Assembly: GCF_010092445.1 (NCBI RefSeq)
Contig: NZ_CP048031.1
Span: forward strand, 3,720,001 to 3,784,000
Direction of reading: 5' to 3'
Source: Shewanella sp. Arc9-LZ
GTDB lineage: Bacteria; Pseudomonadota; Gammaproteobacteria; Enterobacterales; Shewanellaceae
Length of the DNA stretch: 64,000 bases
The notes beneath the pieces were generated by a model that worked only from the letters and a program-made list of their open reading frames with translations, had not been told where the DNA came from and did not search any database. The position numbers and the translations under genes are program-made. Positions 53,984-62,476 of this stretch are shown here, piece after piece (positions within the stretch are counted from its first letter, which is position 1; each line of letters opens with the position of its first letter).

Positions 53984-54628
53984 TTAGTCAGGCTGTTTAG
54001 AAATCACCAAGGTGACTTGAGCGACTGTGATACCAAATTTAATAATATCGCTTTTATTGATAATGGTTTGCTCATCGACCAGAAACATCCAGTCATCAAA
54101 ATGGACTTCATATTCACTACCATCAACTGGCAATATCATGTCATAACGCCATCGCAATGCACTACCGCGAGACTCACCTTGAGCAATGCCTAATATGTCA
54201 TTGGCGGTGCCCTCATAGAGGCCATTTCCTTTGTCAGTAATGTTCCACACACGAGTTTGCTTTTCGCCATCATCGTAAATAAACCATTCGTTTATCACAC
54301 CCTGCTTACCTTCAGGCGAATCAACCCAGTGCGCTTCCATGGTGACGGTAAATTTGCGGGTCACCTTGCCTGAAAAATCTTGTACTACTCCAGCGGCCGT
54401 TAATTTACCATCAAAAAACGTGGCTAAATCTAACGTTGGAGTCGTTTGTTGATAATCTTCAATCGATGCTGATGAACATGACATAACGCCTAATGCTAGT
54501 GCAACATATAAGCTGGTTTGAGCCAGCTTTCGCGCTAATTGCTTAGTTAATTGTTGAGTTAACCCTTGAGTTAACATTCGGGCGGAAAAATGTCGCTGCT
54601 TACGGATGAATAATAAAATCGCGCGCAT
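53984..54628 (-). CDS. DUF3833 family lipoprotein
   Basis: A 214-aa protein. After a long basic N-terminus come a hydrophobic signal and lipobox (LALGVMSC, Cys ~51), then the DUF3833 domain: LDLATFFDGKLTAAGVVQDF, TRKFTVTMEAHW, YEGTANDILGIAQGESRGSA and HFDDWMFLVDEQTIINKSDI. Its role is unknown, but it is a regular partner of Cfa/DUF1365/DUF2878 genes in stress-related clusters. The ATG overlaps the upstream stop by one base (TAATG), supporting 54628 as start, although the long pre-signal region makes an internal start possible. Confidence 0.82.
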   Translation of the reverse strand: MRAILLFIRKQRHFSARMLTQGLTQQLTKQLARKLAQTSLYVALALGVMSCSSASIEDYQQTTPTLDLATFFDGKLTAAGVVQDFSGKVTRKFTVTMEAHWVDSPEGKQGVINEWFIYDDGEKQTRVWNITDKGNGLYEGTANDILGIAQGESRGSALRWRYDMILPVDGSEYEVHFDDWMFLVDEQTIINKSDIIKFGITVAQVTLVISKQPD

Positions 54629-55374
54629 TAGTTAACTCCAATCAGTTGGTTACGTAACTCAGGACGGCTGGTTTTCTCAGACAACCAAATGTCAAGAAAC
54701 GCCTCTGGGAATTGGGCGTTACTGACTTGATAATAAGGGGTGTCGTTGAGTAAAAATGCCGCATCTTCAGGGGTGTTAACCTTAAAGGTCAGCCTGTCGC
54801 CCTGTTTAACATCTGGCCAGGCATTAACTAACTGCTGCCTGTACAATTCAATATTGGCTTCGGTGAAACCTAAGTGCTGCCATTGTTCAATAGTGGCATC
54901 AACCAAATCAATAGCATCGATATCGCGGTGGTATTGAATGTCGAGAATCATTGGAAAGCGATTAGCTTGGTATTTACCGTCAATAGAGAATAACTTCGCA
55001 CTATAAATATCAAGCCATAACAGACTCATATCGGCAGTGCCAACTTGAATCAATGTCGCATCGCTTATATCGTTCTTGTCGCTTATATCGCTTATATCGC
55101 TCTTATCGCTTATACCGCTTATATCGCTTATATCGCTTATATCGTTTTTATCGCTTATATCGCTCTTATCGCTTATATCGCTCTTACCGCTTATATCACT
55201 TTTTTCGCCCTTATCGTTGATATCATTTGCAAACGCATCGTTAATGCTCACCGCAACAATCAACGTTAACACTAATGCGCCCACCACACCGAACAGTAGT
55301 TCGACCAACCAATGTGATGATTGATGTAACTTAATGTGTGGTTGCGACTTGACGCCATTATGTAAAGTTTTCAT
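54628..55374 (-). CDS. Chalcone-isomerase-like protein with tripeptide-repeat linker
   Basis: A 248-aa protein. A signal or anchor helix lies near residues 23-47 (LLFGVVGALVLTLIVAV). Residues ~51-105 are a low-complexity run of DIS/DKS/DKN/GIS tripeptides encoded by eighteen 9-bp units. The rest is a chalcone-isomerase-like domain: MSLLWLDIYSAKLFSIDG, FPMILDIQYHRDIDAIDLVD and AWPDVKQGDRLTF. Such bacterial CHI-like proteins are usually periplasmic with unknown ligands. The stop overlaps the DUF3833 start, and its start overlaps the DUF2878 stop (ATGA), so translation is coupled across three genes. Confidence 0.78.
   Translation of the reverse strand: MKTLHNGVKSQPHIKLHQSSHWLVELLFGVVGALVLTLIVAVSINDAFANDINDKGEKSDISGKSDISDKSDISDKNDISDISDISGISDKSDISDISDKNDISDATLIQVGTADMSLLWLDIYSAKLFSIDGKYQANRFPMILDIQYHRDIDAIDLVDATIEQWQHLGFTEANIELYRQQLVNAWPDVKQGDRLTFKVNTPEDAAFLLNDTPYYQVSNAQFPEAFLDIWLSEKTSRPELRNQLIGVN
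55061..55222 (-). repeat. Coding minisatellite of eighteen 9-bp units
   Basis: Plus-strand units TCGCTTATA, TCGCTCTTA, CCGCTTATA and variants follow one another without gaps. On the coding strand they read as DIS, DKS, GIS or DKN. Unit length is a multiple of three, so copy-number change keeps the chalcone-isomerase-like reading frame. Confidence 0.93.
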
Positions 55375-55901
55375 CTACGATTCTCCAAAGCAAGATCCAC
55401 CGTTGTGATTCGAGAGCTAACAGCTAGCAATACGGGAAATAAGCAACTCCAGATCAATGCCAGTATAAACGCGCTCCACATCTCGCCTAAAGGCAACATT
55501 ACTGCGTTAAATTTAGCTCCTGCGAGATAACTTAAACAGCCAAATACTCCACCAAATAAGGCTTGTAACCAAATAGGAAACTTTCTAAAAAAAGCTAAGC
55601 TGTAATCCAAACAAAGCGCAAAGTAGAACCACAACAATCCCAACCAGTAAGGAATATTGGCGAACTTAAATACGCCAAACCACACCAATAGACTGTCAAC
55701 CGCGATGCCAATCACACCACAGACACACATTACCAGTGCATCATGACGAACTGATGTTGATAACAAAAAATGGCCAATGAGCAATAAAATAGACAGTAAG
55801 ATAAGTTGGTTATGAGCTAATACGCCTGCCCACCACACCAATTGAAAGCACAATGCATTGATTAAAATATATAATTTTGGAGGAATACCGTAAGAAGACA
55901 T
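55371..55901 (-). CDS. DUF2878 family membrane protein
   Basis: A 176-aa protein almost entirely made of hydrophobic helices (about six). The DUF2878 pattern is recognisable: LINALCFQLVWWAGVLA at the start, then IGIAVDSLLVWFGVFKF and PYWLGLLWFYFALCLDYSLA, where the W-x-x-x-LW-x-x-F repeats are family-typical. Function unknown. GAGGTGTT precedes the ATG. Its last four bases overlap the next gene's ATG. It lies 80 bp after cfa. Confidence 0.85.
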   Translation of the reverse strand: MSSYGIPPKLYILINALCFQLVWWAGVLAHNQLILLSILLLIGHFLLSTSVRHDALVMCVCGVIGIAVDSLLVWFGVFKFANIPYWLGLLWFYFALCLDYSLAFFRKFPIWLQALFGGVFGCLSYLAGAKFNAVMLPLGEMWSAFILALIWSCLFPVLLAVSSRITTVDLALENRR

Positions 55902-55981
55902 AACACCTCACACTAACAGGATGAGACGTCCCGGCAACGTATTACCGGGGAATATAATGGCTATTGGGCTGTAGAACTATA

Positions 55982-57220
55982 TTATAGTGGGCGGTATTGC
56001 GGTCGAACGGCAACAAGGTGAACCGTGCTAGTAGTGCGCTCTAAAAACCCACCTTCGCAGTAGCTCAAATAAAACTTCCACATACGGATAAAGTCATCGC
56101 CGTAATTTAAGGCTTTTATTTTATCGTAGGCAGCATCAAAATTTTCATGCCAGTGTTTTAGGGTACGCGCATAGTCCTTGCCCATATCGTCGATAGACCA
56201 GGTTACCATGTCGGTTTTCTTGGCAATATGTTTGGTCATTTCACTCACCGACGGTAAACAACCACCGGGAAAAATATAACGCTGAATAAAGTCAACACTC
56301 TTACGATAACTGTCGTAACGTTGATCGGAAATAGTAATAGCTTGAATGAGCATGCGACCGCTTGGCTTAAGCAGATGTTGTAGCTTTTCAAAAAATCCTG
56401 CTAAATATTCGTGTCCCACAGCTTCGATCATTTCAATTGAAACCACGCGATCATATTCACCAGTCAGTAAACGATAATCTTGTTTTAGTAAGGTAATCCT
56501 GTCTTCAAGCCCTTCTTGCTTTACTCGCGCCTGTGCATAATCGAACTGGGCATCAGAAATGGTAGTAGTGGTCACATGTACGCCATAATGTTTTGCAGCA
56601 TAAATGGCCAACGCGCCCCAACCAGTTCCTACTTCAAGCAAGGTTTGACCTGGGGTTAACTCTAAGCGCTCGCAAATGGTGTGCAATTTATGTAATTGCG
56701 CTTCATTCAAGCTGCTGTCATCTGCAGGATAAAGTGCACTTGAATACATCATTTCTGGGTCAAGAAACTCCTTATACATGTCATTACCTAAGTCGTAATG
56801 AGCCAGAATATTGCGTTTTGAACCCGTTTCAGAATTACGATTAAATATATGCTTAATGCGATTAACGCCGTTGCTCAACCATGAAAAATAACGTTCTATG
56901 TTGTCTAGTAGTGCTAAGTTTTGCGCAAAAACCTGAACCACTTTGGTTAAGTCAGGACTACACCAATGGCCTTGAATATAAGCTTCGCCAGCCCCAATTG
57001 AACCACCAAATACCACTTGACGATAAAAGTTGGCATGCTGAACTTGCATAGTTGCGTGAACTTCGCTTTTAGGATCGCCAAACTCTGATGTTTGATTACC
57101 ATCGACAATGGTTAAATGACCTTCTGCAAGATGTGCTAATGCACGAAGAAGAATTTTCCTTGCTAGGCTGTCAGACAAACTCGCTTGAGTCATGCTGCTT
57201 TCTGTCGCCGTATTTTCCAT
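55982..57220 (-). CDS. cfa: Cyclopropane-fatty-acyl-phospholipid synthase family protein
   Basis: SAM-dependent enzyme methylenating the double bonds of membrane phospholipid acyl chains. The 412-aa protein has the Cfa layout: an N-terminal lipid-binding part (VVFGGSIGAGEAYIQGHWCS), then AHYDLGNDMYKEFLDPEMMYSSA, SAM motif LEVGTGWGALAIYAAKHYG, VSIEMIEAVGHEYL and FIQRYIFPGGCLPS. The ATG at 57220 is chosen because GGAG lies seven bases before it; an in-frame ATG six codons upstream lacks such a site. In related clusters this paralogue acts in membrane response to singlet oxygen or organic peroxides; here that is inferred. Confidence 0.9.
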   Translation of the reverse strand: MENTATESSMTQASLSDSLARKILLRALAHLAEGHLTIVDGNQTSEFGDPKSEVHATMQVQHANFYRQVVFGGSIGAGEAYIQGHWCSPDLTKVVQVFAQNLALLDNIERYFSWLSNGVNRIKHIFNRNSETGSKRNILAHYDLGNDMYKEFLDPEMMYSSALYPADDSSLNEAQLHKLHTICERLELTPGQTLLEVGTGWGALAIYAAKHYGVHVTTTTISDAQFDYAQARVKQEGLEDRITLLKQDYRLLTGEYDRVVSIEMIEAVGHEYLAGFFEKLQHLLKPSGRMLIQAITISDQRYDSYRKSVDFIQRYIFPGGCLPSVSEMTKHIAKKTDMVTWSIDDMGKDYARTLKHWHENFDAAYDKIKALNYGDDFIRMWKFYLSYCEGGFLERTTSTVHLVAVRPQYRPL

Positions 57221-57320
57221 GTCATCTCTCCAGTTCATACACTGTCTAATTCGTTCGCTTTATTGGCGTAATTAAAGACTAATACGTGATAAGCATCTAT
57301 TTGGTTTACATTTTGTAAAA

Positions 57321-58142
57321 TTAGTTAGCTTTAATCGTTTGCTTGCCTACAAAAGGGATTCGTTTAATAAATAGCTTCATTGCCTGCCAATAAATACCCA
57401 GCATAATTTTGCTAGTCATCAAGGGATAATTCAGCATAAATCGGCGCATAGATCGCGAATTTATCGATTGGCGTTTTAACACTAAACCGGCATCAAATAA
57501 TTTATCGTTATTGGCATTTCGATTTTCGATGGTCACTTTCAAGTTTTTGGCCGGAGGCGTAATACGCCACAAGTAATGCATGTCTAAATTCATAAACGGA
57601 GACACATGAAAGACTTTGTCTGTTTGAACGGTATTCGCAATATCAACCAGATAACAATGGCGCTCATTCCAAGGGGTATTACTGACCTCGGCAAGCATAT
57701 AAACCATGTCATTTTGATGATAACAAAAGTAAAAATTGACCGGACTAAAATAAAAACCAAAATGGCGTATCTGCCCAGAAAATATCACTTTATCGCATGT
57801 TTGTGTGGCACCTAAATGCTTAATGGTTGCCAACACGCGTTGCTTTAATGCGCCGGCATCATCCCCTCGGCTCGCCGAGCTCAGCACAAGTTGCTCACCA
57901 AATTGCTGCTTTAGGGAATTGAGGTAATCGCCAGGGATAAATTTAAGCGGAGTAAACTTGTCTGTGGAAAACAATTTACTGACCGCCGTTAATGCCGGCA
58001 GTTCATCTAAATCAATTGCCATCATCGCAATGTTATAACCAAAACTGTGCAACTTAGGCGTATGACGGCGATGGTTTATCTTGCCGCAATAAATGCCACT
58101 GTTTAATTGATCATGTTCCATTATCGATGTGGTTTGACTCAT
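57321..58142 (-). CDS. DUF1365 domain protein
   Basis: A 273-aa soluble protein of the DUF1365 family, of unknown activity, commonly paired with the FAD oxidoreductase and Cfa genes. Family signatures visible: IYCGKINHRRHTPKLHSFGY with YxGxVxHxRxxPxxHxFxY form, HFGFYFSPVNFYFCY (F-x-P-V-N-F-Y-x-C), AEVSNTPWNERHCYLV, and VSPFMNLDMHYLWRITPP. Its ATG overlaps the stop of the FAD oxidase gene by four bases. Its partnership suggests lipid modification, but the chemistry is not known. Confidence 0.88.
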   Translation of the reverse strand: MSQTTSIMEHDQLNSGIYCGKINHRRHTPKLHSFGYNIAMMAIDLDELPALTAVSKLFSTDKFTPLKFIPGDYLNSLKQQFGEQLVLSSASRGDDAGALKQRVLATIKHLGATQTCDKVIFSGQIRHFGFYFSPVNFYFCYHQNDMVYMLAEVSNTPWNERHCYLVDIANTVQTDKVFHVSPFMNLDMHYLWRITPPAKNLKVTIENRNANNDKLFDAGLVLKRQSINSRSMRRFMLNYPLMTSKIMLGIYWQAMKLFIKRIPFVGKQTIKAN

Positions 58143-59407
58143 AGACTAATCCCAAACAGATCGCATACTTCAACTGCGCTACGAACGCCGTCTTCATGAA
58201 ATCCATTATGCCAGTAAGCACCAGCAAAATAGGTATTATGTTTACCATTAATGAGTGATTTTTTCGCTTGCGACTTCATGCTGGCATCATTAAATACTGG
58301 GTGAGCATAATTAAACTTTCGCAAAATTTTACTTTCATCAATCGATGCAGTTTGATTTAAGGTGACACAAAATGTAGGTGCACTACTCGGTAAACACTGC
58401 AAAATATTCATATTATACGTCACGCTAGCCGGACGCTGAGCAATATCTTGCTGATTAACACCATCTAAACGATAGTTCCAACTTGCCCATGCCGCTTTAC
58501 GCTTAGGCAATAAATTAATATCTGTGTGCAGCACCACTTCATTATTTTGATATTCCATTGCGCCTAACACGTCGATCTCATCTTGAGTGGCATCGGTTAA
58601 CATCGCTAACGCTTGATCGCTATGGCAACTCAACACTACATCGTCGAAGTGCTGCCATTCACCGTTAGCAACTTGAACATACACACCATCATCGCTACGT
58701 TTGATACCACTCACTGGAGAATTAAGCTGGATACGTTCTTTAAACGGTGCGGTTAAGGCTGGGATATAACTGCGCGATCCACCTTCAAGTACATACCATT
58801 GCGGGCGATCATTAATATTTAATAAACCATGATGCTGGAAAAAACGAATAAAGAATCGCAATGAAAAGCCGCGCATATCATCAATACTGGCAGACCAAAT
58901 CGCCGCGCCCATAGGCAAAATGTAATGCTCACAGAAAAAGGCTGAGAAACCTTGTTGATCAAGATACTCACCGAGTGAAGACGTTGGGTAATTGTCGGCC
59001 TCATAAATAACTTTACAACCATTGTTGAAACGAACAATTTCACCTAAAAACCGGTAAAAACTTGGGCGTAACAAATTACGACGTTGGGCAAATAAGCTCC
59101 ACAAATTATGACCATTATATTCAAGCCCAGTGAGTGCATTATTAACACTAAAACTCATTTCAGTCGGTAAAGACTTAATATTAAGTTGTGCCATTAATGT
59201 TTCAAATAGCGGATAAGTCCGGTCATTAAACACAATAAAACCAGAGTCTATTGCGTATTGCTGCCCTGCTACTTCCACATCAATGGTCGCTGTATGGCCA
59301 CCAATATAATCATTAGCCTCAAACACGGTTACCGTGTGTTCACGGCTTAATAGGTGGGCACACGTTAACCCCGAAATCCCAGTACCAATTACAGCAATAT
59401 TTTTCAT
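58139..59407 (-). CDS. FAD-dependent amine-oxidase-like oxidoreductase
   Basis: A 422-aa flavoprotein with N-terminal Rossmann motif IAVIGTGISGLTCAHLLSRE, the second FAD motif YIGGHTATIDVEV, DSGFIVFNDRTYPLFETLM, and C-terminal FAGAYWHNGFHEDGVRSAVE, the FAD-proximal G-A-Y-x-x-x-G-F-H-E-D-G pattern of this family. It is conserved with DUF1365 and Cfa in proteobacteria and is suspected to act on unsaturated fatty acyl chains, but the substrate is not established. AAGGATTAACTAA precedes the start. The stop overlaps DUF1365. Confidence 0.87.
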   Translation of the reverse strand: MKNIAVIGTGISGLTCAHLLSREHTVTVFEANDYIGGHTATIDVEVAGQQYAIDSGFIVFNDRTYPLFETLMAQLNIKSLPTEMSFSVNNALTGLEYNGHNLWSLFAQRRNLLRPSFYRFLGEIVRFNNGCKVIYEADNYPTSSLGEYLDQQGFSAFFCEHYILPMGAAIWSASIDDMRGFSLRFFIRFFQHHGLLNINDRPQWYVLEGGSRSYIPALTAPFKERIQLNSPVSGIKRSDDGVYVQVANGEWQHFDDVVLSCHSDQALAMLTDATQDEIDVLGAMEYQNNEVVLHTDINLLPKRKAAWASWNYRLDGVNQQDIAQRPASVTYNMNILQCLPSSAPTFCVTLNQTASIDESKILRKFNYAHPVFNDASMKSQAKKSLINGKHNTYFAGAYWHNGFHEDGVRSAVEVCDLFGISL

Positions 59408-59461
59408 TTAGTTAATCCTTGACGCTAATACTTGTTCTTGTGGTGAATTGACTTGGGTTTA

Positions 59462-60211
59462 CTATTTAGGTGCCAGCAAAAATACTAGTAATTTTTCTGG
59501 CAATAAAGAGGCTAATTTAAGTAACCAAGTAAATTTAGTTGGGAAATGGATTTCACGGCGTTGACGCTGCATACCATTATAAATAGCCTCAGCCGCTTGC
59601 TTAGCGGTGATTTGCATTGGCATAGCAAAGTCGTTTTTGGCGGTTAACGGGGTTTTAACAAAGCCCGGACAAATAACGCTCACCCCAATACCATGCTGAG
59701 CAAGGTCAACTCGTAAACTACGGCCTAAATAACCAATAGCCGCTTTTGATGAACCATAAGCTTCGGCACGCGGAAACGGTAAATAAGTGGCACTTGAACT
59801 CATTAACCCGAGTTGCGCACCACGGCTCAATAAAGGTAAAAAATGCTCAAGGCAGTAACCCATGGCAACCACATTAGTATTGATGACTCTGGCAAATAGC
59901 GCTGAGTCGAAATGCAATGCATCGTCAATGTATTCACAGCTGCCAGCATTAAGAATCACCTGCTGCAACTGCCAGTGATTATCGTGTAACAGTTGCTTAA
60001 GTTTGGCGGCGGCGGCTTGTACCTGAGAACTATCGGTAATATCAAATTCAAGCGGAGTGGCACCAGTTATGGCTTGTAAGGCTTGGGCATTTCGACCACA
60101 GGCTATAACGGCCACGCCTTTAGCCAGATAATGCTCCGCTAAAGCTAAACCAATACCAGAACTTGCACCGGTTATCAAAACCGCTGTTGTATCCGCAGAA
60201 ACCATTGCCAT
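59462..60211 (-). CDS. Short-chain dehydrogenase/reductase
   Basis: A 249-aa classical SDR. It has the cofactor motif TGASSGIGLALAEHYL, NAG in VILNAGSC, the catalytic Ser in GLMSSSATYLPFPRAEAYG with YGSSKAAIGYLGRSL (Y-x-x-x-K), and a C-terminal hydrophobic tail (LLKLASLLPEKLLVFLLA) that may touch the membrane. Substrate unknown; a hydroxyl or keto lipid product of the neighbouring enzymes is possible. Its ATG overlaps the stop of the NTF2-like gene by one base. Confidence 0.88.
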   Translation of the reverse strand: MAMVSADTTAVLITGASSGIGLALAEHYLAKGVAVIACGRNAQALQAITGATPLEFDITDSSQVQAAAAKLKQLLHDNHWQLQQVILNAGSCEYIDDALHFDSALFARVINTNVVAMGYCLEHFLPLLSRGAQLGLMSSSATYLPFPRAEAYGSSKAAIGYLGRSLRVDLAQHGIGVSVICPGFVKTPLTAKNDFAMPMQITAKQAAEAIYNGMQRQRREIHFPTKFTWLLKLASLLPEKLLVFLLAPK

Positions 60212-60714
60212 TACTTAGTCACCCTATTTTTGAGTAAGCCAATTAATCCACCTAAAAACGGCACTTGCTCGTACAGCATTTGGCCCAGATCAAAATAATC
60301 ACGGTGAGAAAAAATCTTATCAGAGAATTTAAGTTGTGACATGCCTTCAACATTAATCAGCTGTCCCTTACTTAATTTAGGGTGTGAATAGCTCATAGTC
60401 CAATACAATGCAGCTTGTTGCTTATCAGCACTGATCACCACTTCTTTAATATCAAATTCAATGTGGGTGACATTTTGATACATGTTGGCAAAATAATCGG
60501 TTAATGCTTCGATTCCCTCTACATGATGCATGGGATCTCGAAAGCAAATATCATCCCGATAAACTTGACGTAGTAAGAATAGATTATCTTTATTAAGCTG
60601 TTGATACATATTAATAAAGTCATCAACAATAACCGGATGACCATTAACGGACGCAGAGCGGTCAGCATTTAATGATTCGGATTGAGTATCAACTGTCGAC
60701 TGTGCACCTTGCAT
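60211..60714 (-). CDS. NTF2-like (SnoaL-type) protein
   Basis: A 167-aa protein with an NTF2-like alpha+beta barrel: IVDDFINMYQQLNKDNLFLL, QVYRDDICFRDPMHHVEGIEA, LTDYFANMYQNVTHIEFDIK, and DKIFSHRDYFDLGQMLYEQV (R-D-Y-F-D), typical for the member that accompanies Cfa-type clusters. The ATG at 60714 is preferred because AGGAG stands seven bases upstream; an upstream in-frame TTG at 60783 would add a hydrophobic leader but lacks a ribosome site. First gene of the eight-gene minus-strand cluster. Function unknown. Confidence 0.83.
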   Translation of the reverse strand: MQGAQSTVDTQSESLNADRSASVNGHPVIVDDFINMYQQLNKDNLFLLRQVYRDDICFRDPMHHVEGIEALTDYFANMYQNVTHIEFDIKEVVISADKQQAALYWTMSYSHPKLSKGQLINVEGMSQLKFSDKIFSHRDYFDLGQMLYEQVPFLGGLIGLLKNRVTK

Positions 60715-60836
60715 TAACGGACTCCTATTACACGACCAAGAAAGAATACACGCAACCAGATATAACAATGCCTTATATGACAATAAGATAACAGTATTTC
60801 ATGGCCGTGCAGTAAATAAAAACTAACTTGGTATCC

Positions 60837-60863
60837 ATACGAGATAGCGCAGGAAGTAGATCA
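60837..60863 (-). promoter_or_regulatory. ECF-type promoter candidate upstream of the NTF2-like gene
   Basis: On the minus strand TGATCT (60863-60858) and CGTAT (60841-60837) are 16 bp apart, close to the TGATCC / CGTA-type elements used by ChrR-partnered ECF sigma factors. It lies ~123 bp upstream of the start at 60714. Resemblance is by eye and from remembered consensus. Confidence 0.4.
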
Positions 60864-60888
60864 CCCTTTAAACGAATCACAAAGTAAC

Positions 60889-60911
60889 ACGCCTAAGCAT
60901 GGCTTAGGCGT
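60889..60911 (-). terminator. Hairpin after nrfA
   Basis: ACGCCTAAGC (60889-60898) pairs perfectly with GCTTAGGCGT (60902-60911) around 3 nt. On the minus strand GTTACTTTG follows, a weak tail; it separates nrfA from the next cluster. Confidence 0.6.
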
Positions 60912-60940
60912 TAATAACGTTTATAAATTGAAACTGTTCT

Positions 60941-62350
60941 TTAGTAACCCTTTTTGGCTACCGGCTGCCAGTACTTATCAACTTCTTGTTTAATAAAAGC
61001 TTGTTTGGCTTTAATGGCATCAGCTTCAATAAATCCAATAGCGGCATGGGCTTTTTGTTTGGTACTGTAATCTGGATACTCAACTTCGGTAACAGACATT
61101 TGACTCAATATGCGGGCTAATGCTTCACGGGCATACGTAACCTGTTCAGTTGATTTATCCAGTAACTCAATCCCTTCTTTAGGATTATGAGCGTACATAC
61201 CATGCGATGCGGTGGCAAAATCCCAGCGCCATTGTGAATGACGAATAGCCATAATCGCATCATTCATTTGCGGCCATGTGGCTCCGGCATCCCAAGCCGC
61301 TTTGGCTTCGTAATGTGCTTTAATCAGCAATGACTCTACATTTCGTGATTTAGCATCAATATTGGCTTTGGTTTTATCAAGCTTTTTGGTGATGGCCGCT
61401 TTACTGCTATGACAATTTGCACAACTACGATCAAAATTGTCTAATGCGCCACCCACCTTATGGTCAGTAAATGTAGCGCCTTTTTCATCGGTCGCAGGCG
61501 GCATATGACAAGTTATACACGTCACACCTTGCTTAGCATGAGCCGAACGGCTCCAATGCTCAAACTCTGGATGACGCGCTTTTAATATTGGGGTTTTAGA
61601 AATGGGGTGGATCCATTCGTAAAAGCGACGAGTGTCGTAATATTTTTCAATTTCATCAGCAGTGCTGCCAAAAATCCATGGAATATTAACTTTGTTATTA
61701 TTTTCAGGCTGGAAATAATAACTCACATGACATTGACCACAAACCTGAGCGCCTTGCATGCTGCGGTCTTGCTTATCAAAAGGCAGTTTAATTTTTTCCA
61801 TCGCATTTTGCGCATGAGGGCGTGGTAATGCGAGTTTAGCACTGCCATCAACATGACAATCACTGCAATAAACAACGGATTTGATTTCACGGCCTAAATC
61901 GACAAAATTAGCACCTGAAAAACCTTGCATACCCATTTCTTTGATCAATCTAGGAGCATCAGGTGTTTTACAGGTCCAGCAACTGGCAGATAAACCTTTG
62001 TCGCCTTCAGCTATTGCAACACCAGTACGCAAGGTATGCGTCACGTCAGCAACAGCAAACTGATGCCCTCGAGGGCTATGGTATTCTTTGGCAAATGACG
62101 AACCCGCCCATAAAATGATATTGGCAGGATATTGCGCCAGTATATCGTCTCGTTCGACTTGTTCTTCTGTTGCTTGCCAAGAGTCATATTGTTGTGGAAA
62201 CTTAAGTTGATTAGGATCCACTTCAGCACTTTGAAGCGACCAAGACGTTAAACTCAGCAATGCCATTGCGCTAATAATAATGCTTAACCCTACCTTGCTT
62301 CGCATTGGCCGAGTCGCTTTCATTATTACATCGATAAGTAGATCCATCAT
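60941..62350 (-). CDS. nrfA: Ammonia-forming pentahaem cytochrome c nitrite reductase
   Basis: Periplasmic enzyme reducing nitrite to ammonium with six electrons. The 469-aa precursor has a signal helix near residues 20-42. Five haem motifs are present: the catalytic CWTCK (124-128) with lysine ligand, then CSDCH (162-166), CGQCH (204-208), CITCH (278-282) and CANCH (310-314). The active-site region with IHPISKTPILKARHPEFEHW is also intact. The start with AAAGG eight bases upstream is at 62350. No nrfBCD genes adjoin, as in Shewanella, where CymA or other donors supply electrons. nnrS lies upstream. Confidence 0.96.
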   Translation of the reverse strand: MMDLLIDVIMKATRPMRSKVGLSIIISAMALLSLTSWSLQSAEVDPNQLKFPQQYDSWQATEEQVERDDILAQYPANIILWAGSSFAKEYHSPRGHQFAVADVTHTLRTGVAIAEGDKGLSASCWTCKTPDAPRLIKEMGMQGFSGANFVDLGREIKSVVYCSDCHVDGSAKLALPRPHAQNAMEKIKLPFDKQDRSMQGAQVCGQCHVSYYFQPENNNKVNIPWIFGSTADEIEKYYDTRRFYEWIHPISKTPILKARHPEFEHWSRSAHAKQGVTCITCHMPPATDEKGATFTDHKVGGALDNFDRSCANCHSSKAAITKKLDKTKANIDAKSRNVESLLIKAHYEAKAAWDAGATWPQMNDAIMAIRHSQWRWDFATASHGMYAHNPKEGIELLDKSTEQVTYAREALARILSQMSVTEVEYPDYSTKQKAHAAIGFIEADAIKAKQAFIKQEVDKYWQPVAKKGY

Positions 62351-62434
62351 ATTGCTAACCTTTCTCCAATCTCTTAATTTACAGCGCTACACTGTTCGAT
62401 AAGTCTGTAGCACTACTTTTGAACTGTTTAGTAT

Positions 62435-62454
62435 AGTTAACTGTTTCGTTAACT
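62435..62454. promoter_or_regulatory. AGTTAAC-N6-GTTAACT dyad upstream of nrfA
   Basis: A perfect 7-bp inverted repeat (62435-62441 and 62448-62454) in the 126-bp nnrS-nrfA gap, about 85-104 bp before nrfA. Spacing suits a dimeric regulator; it does not match FNR, CRP or NarP consensus as I know them. Confidence 0.45.
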
Positions 62455-62476
62455 TGCGTCATCAATTTAGCTCACG

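Noticed and set aside
55045..55324. Two plus-strand Ile/Ala/Tyr- or Leu/Ser-rich frames
   Set aside because: They are shadows of the 9-bp repeat on the opposite strand of the chalcone-isomerase-like gene.
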